Shown: positions 1 to 7,089 of the stretch, piece after piece
Position numbering within the stretch: the stretch's first letter is position 1
Layout: every line of letters starts with the position of its first letter
From: Nitrospirota bacterium
GTDB lineage: Bacteria > Nitrospirota > Nitrospiria > Nitrospirales > UBA8639
Assembly (NCBI GenBank): GCA_003228495.1
Contig: QIDY01000206.1
Span: 1-13,262, forward strand
Reading direction: 5' to 3'
Length of the DNA stretch: 13,262 nucleotides
The notes under the pieces: generated by a model
The model's input: only the letters and a program-made list of their open reading frames with translations
Told to the model about the DNA's origin: nothing
The model's database searches: none
Made by a program: the position numbers and the translations under genes

Positions 1-2
1 GA

Positions 3-575
3 TTTTTGAAGGATGCCGAAGCCATTGCCCGGACCAGTCAAGAGTTGTTGCAAGATCGAAAAGGTGGAGGGTTTTTTGATCGCCCACCTTCGTCTGACAA
101 CTTTGGCCTGCTAAACGTTCCTACCAAGCCGGCACGCGAGAATATTCAAGCGGTCCGGTTCTATCTGGATCTTTTTCATCTCACGCACAATGATGATTAC
201 CGATCGACGGCGGAGCAAACGTTGCTGTCTGTCGTGGGCAACCCACAGCCACTTCCTATTGCTTTAATAGGTTTAGCTGCTGATGAATGGTTTCGACCTC
301 CTGTTCATATTGCCATTGTTGGGTTGCCTGAGGATGCAAGGACTCAGGCCTTGTTACTGGAAGGCCAACAGCTTTATTGCCCTGGCAAAATTATTAGAAG
401 CTTTGACCCTCGGGAAGGTCAGGCGAAGTGGGGAGATATTACGTTCCCCTATGATGGGCGCTCCGTGGCTTTTGTCTGTACGGATCAGATATGTTTGGCT
501 CCTGTCTTTCAGGCCAAAAATGTGAAGGGGAGTGTGGAAGAATTAATTGCGGTTCTCAAAAAACAGGCTGCATAA
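3..575 (+). CDS. YyaL/DUF255-type thioredoxin-domain protein, C-terminal part only
   Basis: The reading frame is open from the left edge to TAA at 573-575, so this is the last ~190 residues of a longer protein. The visible part matches the C-terminal region of the YyaL/SSP411 (DUF255, spermatogenesis-associated protein 20-like) family: a GGGFFDRP stretch, the helical ENIQAVRFYLDLFHLT segment of the (alpha/alpha)-barrel, a PxHIAIVG strand, and a final AFVCTDQICLAPV segment equivalent to the family's Cys-containing C-terminal motif. Family members have an N-terminal thioredoxin-like domain, which lies outside the window, joined to a glycoside-hydrolase-like barrel. The biological role is poorly defined. 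The TTG at 6 is only an in-frame leucine codon, not a credible start. A GC-poor gap and a new promoter follow, so this gene seems to end its transcription unit. Confidence 0.75.
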   Translation, partial: FLKDAEAIARTSQELLQDRKGGGFFDRPPSSDNFGLLNVPTKPARENIQAVRFYLDLFHLTHNDDYRSTAEQTLLSVVGNPQPLPIALIGLAADEWFRPPVHIAIVGLPEDARTQALLLEGQQLYCPGKIIRSFDPREGQAKWGDITFPYDGRSVAFVCTDQICLAPVFQAKNVKGSVEELIAVLKKQAA

Positions 576-717
576 GGTTATGTGCCATTGCCATTGATTG
601 GTAGGTAGATATGTTGGGTTGTTGGTCGGCTTCCTTTCTCTGTTGAGATACGGGAGTTAGATGCCACCCTAGAAGACCTAAGGCATGGTCCGAATGGCCT
701 AAAATGGCCATGTTTTC

Positions 718-747
718 TTGACACCTTTTTTTTATTCTTGATATATA
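718..747 (+). promoter_or_regulatory. Candidate sigma70-type promoter for the copper-site protein
   Basis: A perfect TTGACA (718-723) is followed after 18 bases by TATATA (742-747); ATATAT with a 17-base spacer is the alternative reading. The local sequence is AT-rich, and the next gene begins about 150 bases downstream. This implies a long untranslated leader. The assignment is by consensus match only. Confidence 0.45.
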
Positions 748-777
748 TGCAAGTGACTACTCTAACTCAATCATACC

Positions 778-821
778 CAGGTTGTTTGTCTGAATCTGGC
801 CGGGATAAAGAGGACAACCTG
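778..821 (+). promoter_or_regulatory. Possible leader hairpin 1
   Basis: CAGGTTGT (778-785) is the exact reverse complement of ACAACCTG (814-821), giving an 8-bp stem around a 28-base loop. The loop itself contains TGGCC and GGGA pieces that could pair further. It lies in the predicted untranslated leader of the gene at 895. No U-run follows, so it is not a simple terminator. Confidence 0.3.
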
Positions 822-837
822 ATTTCACTCAAATCCT

Positions 838-870
838 ATTTGTTCATTTTCCCTCGTCAACGGAACAAAT
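838..870 (+). promoter_or_regulatory. Possible leader hairpin 2, just upstream of the ribosome binding site
   Basis: ATTTGTTC (838-845) is the exact reverse complement of GAACAAAT (863-870), with a 17-base loop. The 3' arm ends 11 bases before the AGGAGG (882-887) of the next gene. It could stabilise the transcript or influence initiation. It is short and AT-rich, so it may be weak. Confidence 0.3.
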
Positions 871-894
871 TTTCTTAACTTAGGAGGAAGAATC

Positions 895-1710
895 ATGAGG
901 AATCGTCAGTCTTTAACTTTGTCTTTGCTGGTCGGTGGCATATTGCTCGCTGCCCCACTCGTTGCCCTGGCTGGTGGAACGATTAAAGGGAAAGTCACCT
1001 TTACAGGAAAAGTACCGCCCCCCAAAGAATTTGCTTTTTCCAAGTTTCCTAATGTGGACTTTTGTAAAAAAAATCCAAGCAAAAGTGCCGATGGTGAAAC
1101 TCGTTTGTTAAAGGAGGTCCAAGTAGATGGCAGCGGGGGCTTGAAGCATGCGGTTGTGCTCGTGACCAGCATCACGGATAAGGCTTGGATGAAGAGTTTC
1201 AAAAAAGCGCCTGCCCAAAAAGTCATGTCGGAACTTTGCGAATTCCTGCCGTTTACGGGAGTGTCAGTGAGTAATGGCCAATTTTATGTGGAAAATAACG
1301 ATGCGGATCCTGACGATCCCAAGTCTAAGTTGGGGGTCTTACACAATCCTCACAGCTTTGATCAGTTAGGTGCCCGATCCAGTACGGAGTTCAATATCGC
1401 GTTGGCGAAAAAGGGCTCGTCGTTACAAAAGAGAGTGAAAGTGAAAATGTATAAAAAGGGATCGGTCTTGCGTTTGCAATGCGATCAGCATGAATTTATG
1501 CAAGCCTGGTATGTGCCCGTGACGAACCCTTTTTATGGCGTGGCCGGAGCGGATGGCACGTTTGAAATTAAAGATGTGCCGGCTGGAAAGCATACAGTCG
1601 CAGTCTTCCATCCTTCGGTGTCCAGGGAAGCACGTGGGAAAAAGGCTATGACGGTGGAAGTAGAAGTTGCCGATGGCGGAACGGCCGAAGCGAATTTCGA
1701 GATCAAATAG
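895..1710 (+). CDS. Secreted cupredoxin-like protein with carboxypeptidase-regulatory-like domain
   Basis: The start at ATG 895 is supported by AGGAGG at 882-887. Residues 1-26 form a classic Sec signal peptide ending in VALA before GGTIKGKV. The N-terminal GxIxGKVTFTGKVPP segment is typical of secreted 'carboxypeptidase regulatory-like' proteins, and the C-terminal part (about 210-271) shows DGTFEIKDVPAGKHTVAVFHP, the usual beta-sandwich ending. Between them are H150-N-P-H153 and C196-D-Q-H199-E-F-M202. The HNxH and C-x2-H-x2-M pattern matches the type 1 copper ligand arrangement of amicyanin-class cupredoxins, so H150, C196, H199 and M202 are the predicted copper ligands. C57 and C115 could form a disulfide. 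The gene stands alone between its own promoter and a strong terminator. Periplasmic electron transfer is the likely role (inference); a non-redox copper-binding or structural protein is the alternative. Confidence 0.7.
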   Translation: MRNRQSLTLSLLVGGILLAAPLVALAGGTIKGKVTFTGKVPPPKEFAFSKFPNVDFCKKNPSKSADGETRLLKEVQVDGSGGLKHAVVLVTSITDKAWMKSFKKAPAQKVMSELCEFLPFTGVSVSNGQFYVENNDADPDDPKSKLGVLHNPHSFDQLGARSSTEFNIALAKKGSSLQKRVKVKMYKKGSVLRLQCDQHEFMQAWYVPVTNPFYGVAGADGTFEIKDVPAGKHTVAVFHPSVSREARGKKAMTVEVEVADGGTAEANFEIK

Positions 1711-1739
1711 GGTTTATTCTCCTTAAAGATTAGGCCTTG

Positions 1740-1780
1740 AACAAGGGCAACTGGCTCATTGCTGGTTGCCCTTGTTTTTT
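1740..1780 (+). terminator. Rho-independent terminator
   Basis: AACAAGGGCAAC (1740-1751) pairs perfectly with GTTGCCCTTGTT (1765-1776), a 12-bp stem with a 13-base loop, followed by a T-run that ends at 1780. It sits 29 bases after the stop of the gene ending at 1710 and separates that gene from the downstream operon. Confidence 0.9.
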
Positions 1781-1804
1781 GGGAGATTCCTTGTCCAATA
1801 TTCC

Positions 1805-1834
1805 TTGCCATTGAACAATTGCCCCCGTTAAGAT
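1805..1834 (+). promoter_or_regulatory. Candidate promoter for the methyltransferase-oxidase operon
   Basis: TTGCCA (1805-1810) and TAAGAT (1829-1834) are separated by 18 bases. They match the sigma70 consensus at five and four positions. The site lies directly after a strong terminator and about 50 bases before the first gene of the run, where a promoter is expected. The evidence is consensus plus position only. Confidence 0.35.
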
Positions 1835-1883
1835 CGACTACGAATGCCAATGATTATGCGCTATTTTGAGGTTGAGGTCTTGT

Positions 1884-2861
1884 GTGCCACGTGAGTTGTC
1901 TCTCGCCGATATTTTTCAGATAGGCTATTACTGGGAAACTAAGATTCTCCTTACCGCTGTTCAGCTTGACCTGTTCTCCGCGCTCAAGGGAAATTCGTTG
2001 ACGGTCAATCAGATAGCCGAAGCGCGTGGACTGAACCTGCGAGCCTTGGAGTTGGTAATGAATGCCCTGGTGGCGATGCGTGTGGTGACAAAAGAGGAAA
2101 AAGCCTATACGAACACTCCGGTGGCAGGGCAATATCTGGTACAATCCAGCCCGGAATATGTCGGACACTTGTTGCTGTTGCACGATGCTGAATGGAATCA
2201 TTGGGGGCAGTTAGAGAAAGCCGTCAAAACTGGACAGTCTCCGGTGACACAACATGTGTTTGAGACTAATCCGGAGTTAGGTGCGCAAGTGCTGACGGTG
2301 TTGGATCGAATCGGGCGTGGGAGTGGTCCTGCCTTGGCGCAACGGTTGAATCTCGGTGGAGCAAAACGGATGTTGGATGTCGGAGGGGGAGCCGGCACCA
2401 ATGCGATTGCGTTTTGTCGAGAATATCCGGAACTCACCGCAACGGTATTTGATCTTCCAGCAACCTTAAAAGTAACGAAACAATGTATTGACGAGGCAGG
2501 GTTAACTGACCGCATTCAACTACAACATGGGAATTTCCATGAAGATGCGTTTCAAGGTTCCTATGATGTTGCGCTGATGTCCGATATTCTGCATTACCAA
2601 GATGGGAAGATGAATGCGGCGTTAGTAGAGAAAGTTTGTGGCTGTTTGAAGGAAGGGGGACGATTGATTATCAAAGATCGATTTTTAGATCCCTCTCGAA
2701 CCAGCCCGGCCTGGACCACTGCCTTTGCGGTCCATATTTTGGTAAATACGGAAAAAGGGGAATGTTTTACGATTGAGGAATCGCATCGTTGGATGGAGCA
2801 AGCCGGATTTCGCAGCGTCGAAGAACTAGAATCTTGCGCCATGATTCAAGGCACGAAATAA
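1884..2861 (+). CDS. SAM-dependent O-methyltransferase-like protein (Methyltransf_2 type)
   Basis: The frame is open from TTG 1866, but I prefer GTG 1884 (325 residues). GAGG at 1874-1877 lies six bases before it, and the resulting start MPRELSLADIFQIGYYWETK matches the usual beginning of this family. An N-terminal winged-helix dimerisation domain (about 8-85, with LTVNQIAEARGLNLRALELVMNAL) is followed by a Rossmann methyltransferase domain. Motif I is LDVGGGAGT (about 164-172), then VFDLP as the acidic strand end, SDILHY at the position of the catalytic-His loop, and GGRLIIKDRFL. The same architecture occurs in plant and polyketide O-methyltransferases and in bacteriochlorophyll BchU/CrtF-type enzymes. 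The substrate is unknown. It is first in a co-directional run with oxidase-related genes, which suggests a small-molecule or cofactor substrate (inference). Confidence 0.8.
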   Translation: MPRELSLADIFQIGYYWETKILLTAVQLDLFSALKGNSLTVNQIAEARGLNLRALELVMNALVAMRVVTKEEKAYTNTPVAGQYLVQSSPEYVGHLLLLHDAEWNHWGQLEKAVKTGQSPVTQHVFETNPELGAQVLTVLDRIGRGSGPALAQRLNLGGAKRMLDVGGGAGTNAIAFCREYPELTATVFDLPATLKVTKQCIDEAGLTDRIQLQHGNFHEDAFQGSYDVALMSDILHYQDGKMNAALVEKVCGCLKEGGRLIIKDRFLDPSRTSPAWTTAFAVHILVNTEKGECFTIEESHRWMEQAGFRSVEELESCAMIQGTK

Positions 2862-2882
2862 CGAAGGGATACGCACAAGGAT

Positions 2883-3629
2883 ATGTATGAACTAGCGGAA
2901 TGGCTTCGGGAGCCAGGGTTTGTTGGCACTTATGCGACGTTTGTTGACTCTCATGCGACGATGGGAGCGGATATCAGCCAGCTGATGGCCACTGTGTTTA
3001 CCACCTTGTTTATTGTGGGATGGATTCAGGCGAAAAAACATAAGACAGATCATCATCACTGGCTGATGTTTGGCGGCATGGTGGCGATGTTGGCATTTTT
3101 TATCAGCTATTATCTGTTTCGGAATCTCGGGGTCTTGGCGTTTGAAGGGAAGGAAGGGTTCGGGGGATCACAGGCTTTGTATGATAATGTGTTTATCCCT
3201 TTGTTGACCTTCCACATCTTCTTGGTCGTGATTGGTTTGATCATGGCCATTTATATGCTAGTACTGGGGTTTCGTTCTCAAACATTTGTTGAAGGTCGAC
3301 GGGTGTTGAAAGATGCACTCCTACAGACTTCCGGGCGCAGGATTGTGACCATCTTGGGAAGCCTTACGGGGTTGGTCATGTTGTTCTTTCTCTCTCGCGT
3401 GATGACGTCAGGATTTTCTTTAGGGAAGCTGAGTGTCTATGTCGGCTTGGCCCTTATTATTGCGATGGTGTTTGGGATTGAGATATTAATTCAACGGATA
3501 TGGCCGAACGGCGCGCGCCGTCATCGTGTATTGGGAAGATTCACGATGGTAATCTATTGCGTGTTATTTGTGACAGGGACCGCGACCTACACGATGTTGT
3601 ACATCCTCTATCCTGGTAAAATCGGGTAG
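2883..3629 (+). CDS. DUF420 family membrane protein (CtaM/YozB-like)
   Basis: This 248-residue protein has about six predicted membrane helices (about 27-48, 61-79, 103-129, 153-171, 183-204, 219-243). The C-terminal RRHRVLGRFTMVIYCVLFVTG followed by TATYTMLYILYP is the characteristic end of the DUF420 family, and the family's histidines are visible at H24, H57-H59, H111 and H214. The Firmicutes members YozB/CtaM are small membrane proteins needed for haem-copper oxidase function, so an oxidase-assembly role is plausible. Here it is longer than the usual ~150-180 residues because of extra central helices. It lies 21 bases after the methyltransferase and 7 bases before the next gene, so these are very probably co-transcribed. 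No strong Shine-Dalgarno is seen; AAGGAT lies very close to the ATG. Function is inferred from family and context. Confidence 0.7.
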   Translation: MYELAEWLREPGFVGTYATFVDSHATMGADISQLMATVFTTLFIVGWIQAKKHKTDHHHWLMFGGMVAMLAFFISYYLFRNLGVLAFEGKEGFGGSQALYDNVFIPLLTFHIFLVVIGLIMAIYMLVLGFRSQTFVEGRRVLKDALLQTSGRRIVTILGSLTGLVMLFFLSRVMTSGFSLGKLSVYVGLALIIAMVFGIEILIQRIWPNGARRHRVLGRFTMVIYCVLFVTGTATYTMLYILYPGKIG

Positions 3630-3636
3630 CGATACG

Positions 3637-4113
3637 GTGCTGTGTGGATGCCAACAGTCTTTCCGTGTGGAAGAGGTTGAAGAATTAGAATCTGATGAGG
3701 TGTTTGCACGTTTTCAATGTGATGGGTGTGGATGGGCCGTAGGTGGAGAAGGCCGACTCAAGGACATTGATTCTCTTGTTCCTCTCATCATATGGACCGA
3801 TGAGGCTCACTACCATCTTTCGCGGTTGCCGCCATACCTGGCGTCTTTGGTTCGTGACGAGGTTGAGACCTTTGCCGGTGATCGGCAATATCGGATTGTG
3901 ACCTATTCTCGTATGGTGGCTGCCCGAAACAAGGGACAGGTGGAATGGAGTCCGGAGGCTGAACGTCGATTAGCCAATGTGCCTTCCGGCATCCGTACCA
4001 TGGCCAAGACAGAATTGGAACGTACGGCCCTCGATCGGGGCATGCCGGAAGTGACGGTTGCACTGATGGAAGAAGTGAAAACCAGATATTTTGGAATGGC
4101 CACGGGACGGTGA
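3637..4113 (+). CDS. Zinc-ribbon protein with two PCP_red-like domains
   Basis: GTG 3637 follows the previous stop by seven bases; no strong Shine-Dalgarno is present, and a start slightly further upstream cannot be excluded. The N-terminus carries C3-G-C5 and C28-D-G-C31-GW, a likely zinc ribbon. The C-terminal half (about 103-153: VEWSPEAERRLANVP, then GIRTMAKTELERTA and a VT..LMEEV helix) fits PCP_red (PF08369), the small helical domain at the C-terminus of the light-independent protochlorophyllide reductase B subunit. Residues 52-96 (IIWTDEAHYHLSRLPPYLAS, then RDEVETFA and VTYSRMV) look like a second, diverged copy. Stand-alone PCP_red proteins are found in non-photosynthetic bacteria without an assigned function. 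Nothing here shows the nitrogenase-like catalytic subunits. A tetrapyrrole-linked role is only a guess from the domain's origin. Confidence 0.7.
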   Translation: MLCGCQQSFRVEEVEELESDEVFARFQCDGCGWAVGGEGRLKDIDSLVPLIIWTDEAHYHLSRLPPYLASLVRDEVETFAGDRQYRIVTYSRMVAARNKGQVEWSPEAERRLANVPSGIRTMAKTELERTALDRGMPEVTVALMEEVKTRYFGMATGR

Positions 4114-4170
4114 ACGCCAATAGCCTCCGCTTTCTGCCAATCAACAACATCTTGTCAAACGTGTAAGCCA

Positions 4171-5232
4171 ATGTTACATCGATTATCTTTACGAGTCCTT
4201 CCGCAATTAAACCTCCTTGTGACGGACCAACCCGTGCGAAAACGCAAGCGGCTGGTGATGTTGGCTCCCGGGCTTGTGGCGTTTGGGATATATCGTCTCC
4301 TCAAAGATGTCTTGCCGTTGTCTGAACCGTTGGTGTTGTTAGGGTTGAGTGGATGCGTGTCAGCGCTTGCTGCGATCTGGGGGTATCGACAAGGGCGGGG
4401 GCTTTCGCTTCAAGAGTCTTTTCACCAGGATGGGTTACGGCAGTGGGCCTGGATCGTGGGTTGGATTGGGGTCGCGTATGGCATGCAGCTTTCACTGTTA
4501 GTCTTAGCCATTCTACAAGTGTTTGTCGGCTATGATTTTCTTCTCCACCCTGAAGGTCCTGCCATGATGGCGATGATCATACCCTGCACCTCAGTCACTC
4601 GAGATGCGTTTGAAATTGGACTGGTGCAACGTCTGGCTCATGAAGGAACAGTCGTGCCTACATTTCCGAATGGGGACCCATTGCGATCATGGATTCCGCA
4701 ACAGTTGCCTGAGGTGATGAAATGGGGAGGGCTGGGGATTGTTGGAGGTATCCTCAGTTCGTGGATGGTATTTGGCTTTGGACTTGGTTCTTGGCAGCCA
4801 ATCCTGCAATCGGTACTGGTTCCTGTGATTGTGGCGTCCATTAGTTTGCTGGCATTTTTTGCCGGAGAGGCCTTATTTGAACAGGAAGAGGCGAAGCGCA
4901 GGCCCCATACGTGGTTGTCCTGTCTCTGGTTTTGGCTGTGGCCGAGTTTAACGTTTGCCCTCACCTATTTTCTTGTCCTGATTGGCATAGCCGTCTATGT
5001 AATTCGTATTGAACAGATTTCGCAGTTTGGGTTTGTGACCATTGCCGCGAGTACCGGGTTTGTGATGACGTTGTATTCCCTATTTTTTGGATGGCGGAAA
5101 TCCTACGAAGAGCATCTTGTCACTATTCCGGAAAACATTCAACGTTGTCCGTTTGTGATGGGGATCCTCCAGCAATCCAAAACTCCTGAATCTGTTCCTC
5201 CTTTGGTTCCGCATGGCGATTTGGTGAAGTAG
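4171..5232 (+). CDS. Polytopic membrane protein of unknown family
   Basis: I do not recognise this 353-residue protein. It has about seven hydrophobic segments (roughly 28-47, 53-71, 92-121, 188-207, 214-236, 253-280, 288-306). A large, mostly extramembrane segment lies between the third and fourth, holding HPEGPAMM, IIPCTSVTRDAFEIG and FPNGDPLRSW. The N-terminus is basic (RKRKR at about 23-27), which suggests it faces the cytoplasm. Its stop codon (TAG 5230-5232) is directly followed by the ATG of the oxidase gene, so the two are almost certainly translated from one message and may be coupled. That tight pairing makes an accessory subunit or assembly factor of the oxidase the natural guess (inference). 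No haem c motif (CxxCH) is present. The ATG at 4171 has no clear Shine-Dalgarno site. Confidence 0.65.
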   Translation: MLHRLSLRVLPQLNLLVTDQPVRKRKRLVMLAPGLVAFGIYRLLKDVLPLSEPLVLLGLSGCVSALAAIWGYRQGRGLSLQESFHQDGLRQWAWIVGWIGVAYGMQLSLLVLAILQVFVGYDFLLHPEGPAMMAMIIPCTSVTRDAFEIGLVQRLAHEGTVVPTFPNGDPLRSWIPQQLPEVMKWGGLGIVGGILSSWMVFGFGLGSWQPILQSVLVPVIVASISLLAFFAGEALFEQEEAKRRPHTWLSCLWFWLWPSLTFALTYFLVLIGIAVYVIRIEQISQFGFVTIAASTGFVMTLYSLFFGWRKSYEEHLVTIPENIQRCPFVMGILQQSKTPESVPPLVPHGDLVK

Positions 5233-7089
5233 ATGCATCGATCACTCTTGTTTCTTTTGGTTTTTCTTCTCTTTTCTGCTGGTTTTGCATTGGCAGTTGA
5301 GCCTGATCACCCTATCGTTGGGGAAGAAGGACTGGATATTTTTTACCAGATACCTGGGACAATCGAGGGCCCGGCCGCAGCCGAAAGTCCCCGAAGTTAC
5401 TCCACCATCCCTTTCGTCAATAATCGCTTAGTTGTTTGGTTTGTGACTCAGCAGCATACTTACTTTGGGGGTTTTGTTTTAGCCCTCCCGATATTTAGCC
5501 TCCTATTGGAGTTTTTAGGAGTCACCCGGAACCGGGAGATGGCCCGGCAGCAGTTCGATGGTTTGGCGCGTGACATTTTACGCGTGGCTTTGGTGGCTCT
5601 TTCGATTACGGCTGTGCTGGGTTCTTTGATGCTTGCCTTATTCATCACTCTCTATCCAGGGTTCATGAATTACATGGGCTCCACGTTTAAGTCGCTGATG
5701 CCGGTGTATGCGGCGGTGTTTGTGGGAGAGGCCTTCTTGCTTGCTCTCTATTATTACACCTGGGAGCGCTTGAATACTCAGAGGGCTAAATGGGTGCATA
5801 TGTCTATAGGCATGCTAGCGAATGTCATGGGTGTGATTCTCCTCGTATCTGCGAATGCCTGGGCTTCATTTATGATGGCGCCATCAGGTGTTGATGGTGA
5901 AGGCCACTTCTTAGGAAGCGTGTGGAATTTGCTCCACTCGCCCTTATGGAATCCCCTGAACGCGCATAGATTTCTTGCGGATATCATGTCGGGCGGGGCC
6001 GTGGTCGTGGCGTATGCGACCTACCGATTTTTTATGTCAAAAACTACCGAAGATCGTGCATATTATGACTGGGTAGGCTATGTGTTTATGATCGTGATGG
6101 TCTGTGCTCTGCTACCCATGCCTCTTGCGGGATATTGGTTAATGCGAGCGGTTTTCGAATTCAGGCAGCAAATGGGTGTGACGATGATGGGGGGCATGCT
6201 GTCTTGGTTATTTGTCCTTCAGGCCATTATGGTCGGTGTGTTGTTTTTAGGGATTAATTATTATATTTGGCAATCCTTGGCCCGCCTAAAAAGAGGTGAC
6301 CGTTTTCATCCCTATTTTAAAGCGATTGTCTTTGGGCTCATGGTCTGTTTTCTGGTGTGGTTTACCCCTCATACGTTAGCGACAAGTGCGAGTGAAATGA
6401 AGGCGATGGGTGGGGCACAGCATCCGGTCATTGGGCAATTCGGTGTGATGTCAGCCAAAAATGGGGCGATTAACGTCATGATTTGTTTGACGGCTTTGAG
6501 TTTTATCCTCTATCGGCGAGCCAATAGAATCGTTACGGTGTCATGGGCCTCCTGGGGGAATATTCTTCTTGGGCTGTTGTTTGTTTTGGGAATTGGAAAT
6601 ATTGTGTGGTTGGCAATTTATGGGTTTTATATCCCGGCGAATGTGCGGGTGGGCTTGTCGGCCCCTCAAGGGGTGACAACCGCTACTGTGGTGATTGGCG
6701 GCCTCTTTCTTAATCGCCTGTTGCTACGAGGTTCGCAAGTGATCGGCCCCGTGCAATGGGGAAAAATTACATCACGCGGAATGGTAGCGTTACTAATCGT
6801 TGCGGCGGCTTTTTCTTGGGTGATGGGGCTGATGGGATATATTCGATCGGCCGGTCGATTGGAATGGCATGTCAATGAATTGATGCAGGATCAGTCTCCA
6901 TGGGCTTTCACCCCCTCATTAGGGTTTGTAGCGAAAATGGTGACCATAAACATGATCATGTTCTGGTCTTCGGTGTTTTTTGTATTTTGGCTTAGCCGTT
7001 GGGATCTTCGAGTGAGTGAGGAACGAACGGCTGAGTCAGTTCGGTCTACGCCTGTGGTTCAAGTCCTTTCACAAGAGGAATCAGCATGA
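5233..7089 (+). CDS. Cytochrome bd-like oxidase subunit I (copy 1)
   Basis: This 618-residue protein has a signal-like first helix (1-21) and about 14 further hydrophobic segments. Its N-terminal half aligns by eye with E. coli CydA: QQH75 sits where CydA has haem ligand H19, E166 where it has E107, followed by YYYTWERL against FFFGWDRL, and NPLNAHRF against NPVAQVKF. The CydA haem b558 ligand H186 appears as alanine here, with H245 about one helix turn earlier. The CydA E99 position is hydrophobic. There is no CydA Q-loop; instead come FTPH380, GAQH397P and EWH546VNE. Seven histidines (75, 189, 235, 245, 380, 397, 546) are shared with the paralogue at 10831. It should be a membrane quinol- or cytochrome-oxidising subunit of the divergent type described in Nitrospira. 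The actual donor and haems are unknown. The start abuts the previous stop, and its own stop overlaps the next ATG by four bases. Confidence 0.8.
   Translation: MHRSLLFLLVFLLFSAGFALAVEPDHPIVGEEGLDIFYQIPGTIEGPAAAESPRSYSTIPFVNNRLVVWFVTQQHTYFGGFVLALPIFSLLLEFLGVTRNREMARQQFDGLARDILRVALVALSITAVLGSLMLALFITLYPGFMNYMGSTFKSLMPVYAAVFVGEAFLLALYYYTWERLNTQRAKWVHMSIGMLANVMGVILLVSANAWASFMMAPSGVDGEGHFLGSVWNLLHSPLWNPLNAHRFLADIMSGGAVVVAYATYRFFMSKTTEDRAYYDWVGYVFMIVMVCALLPMPLAGYWLMRAVFEFRQQMGVTMMGGMLSWLFVLQAIMVGVLFLGINYYIWQSLARLKRGDRFHPYFKAIVFGLMVCFLVWFTPHTLATSASEMKAMGGAQHPVIGQFGVMSAKNGAINVMICLTALSFILYRRANRIVTVSWASWGNILLGLLFVLGIGNIVWLAIYGFYIPANVRVGLSAPQGVTTATVVIGGLFLNRLLLRGSQVIGPVQWGKITSRGMVALLIVAAAFSWVMGLMGYIRSAGRLEWHVNELMQDQSPWAFTPSLGFVAKMVTINMIMFWSSVFFVFWLSRWDLRVSEERTAESVRSTPVVQVLSQEESA

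Larger units (their letters stand above)
576..894 (+). other. Intergenic region with promoter and structured leader
   Basis: These 319 bases hold no convincing gene. Near the middle is a short dyad (ATGGCC at 694-699 and GGCCAT at 706-711), followed by a T-rich stretch; it could be a weak terminator for the upstream gene or an operator. A sigma70-like promoter follows at 718-747. Between it and the start codon at 895 are two possible hairpins, listed separately. The rest shows nothing recognisable. Confidence 0.5.

Noticed and set aside
3637..4113. Light-independent protochlorophyllide reductase subunit (photosynthesis gene)
   Set aside because: Only the small PCP_red domain is present; the large nitrogenase-like catalytic part and partner subunits are absent, so this is not evidence of chlorophyll synthesis.
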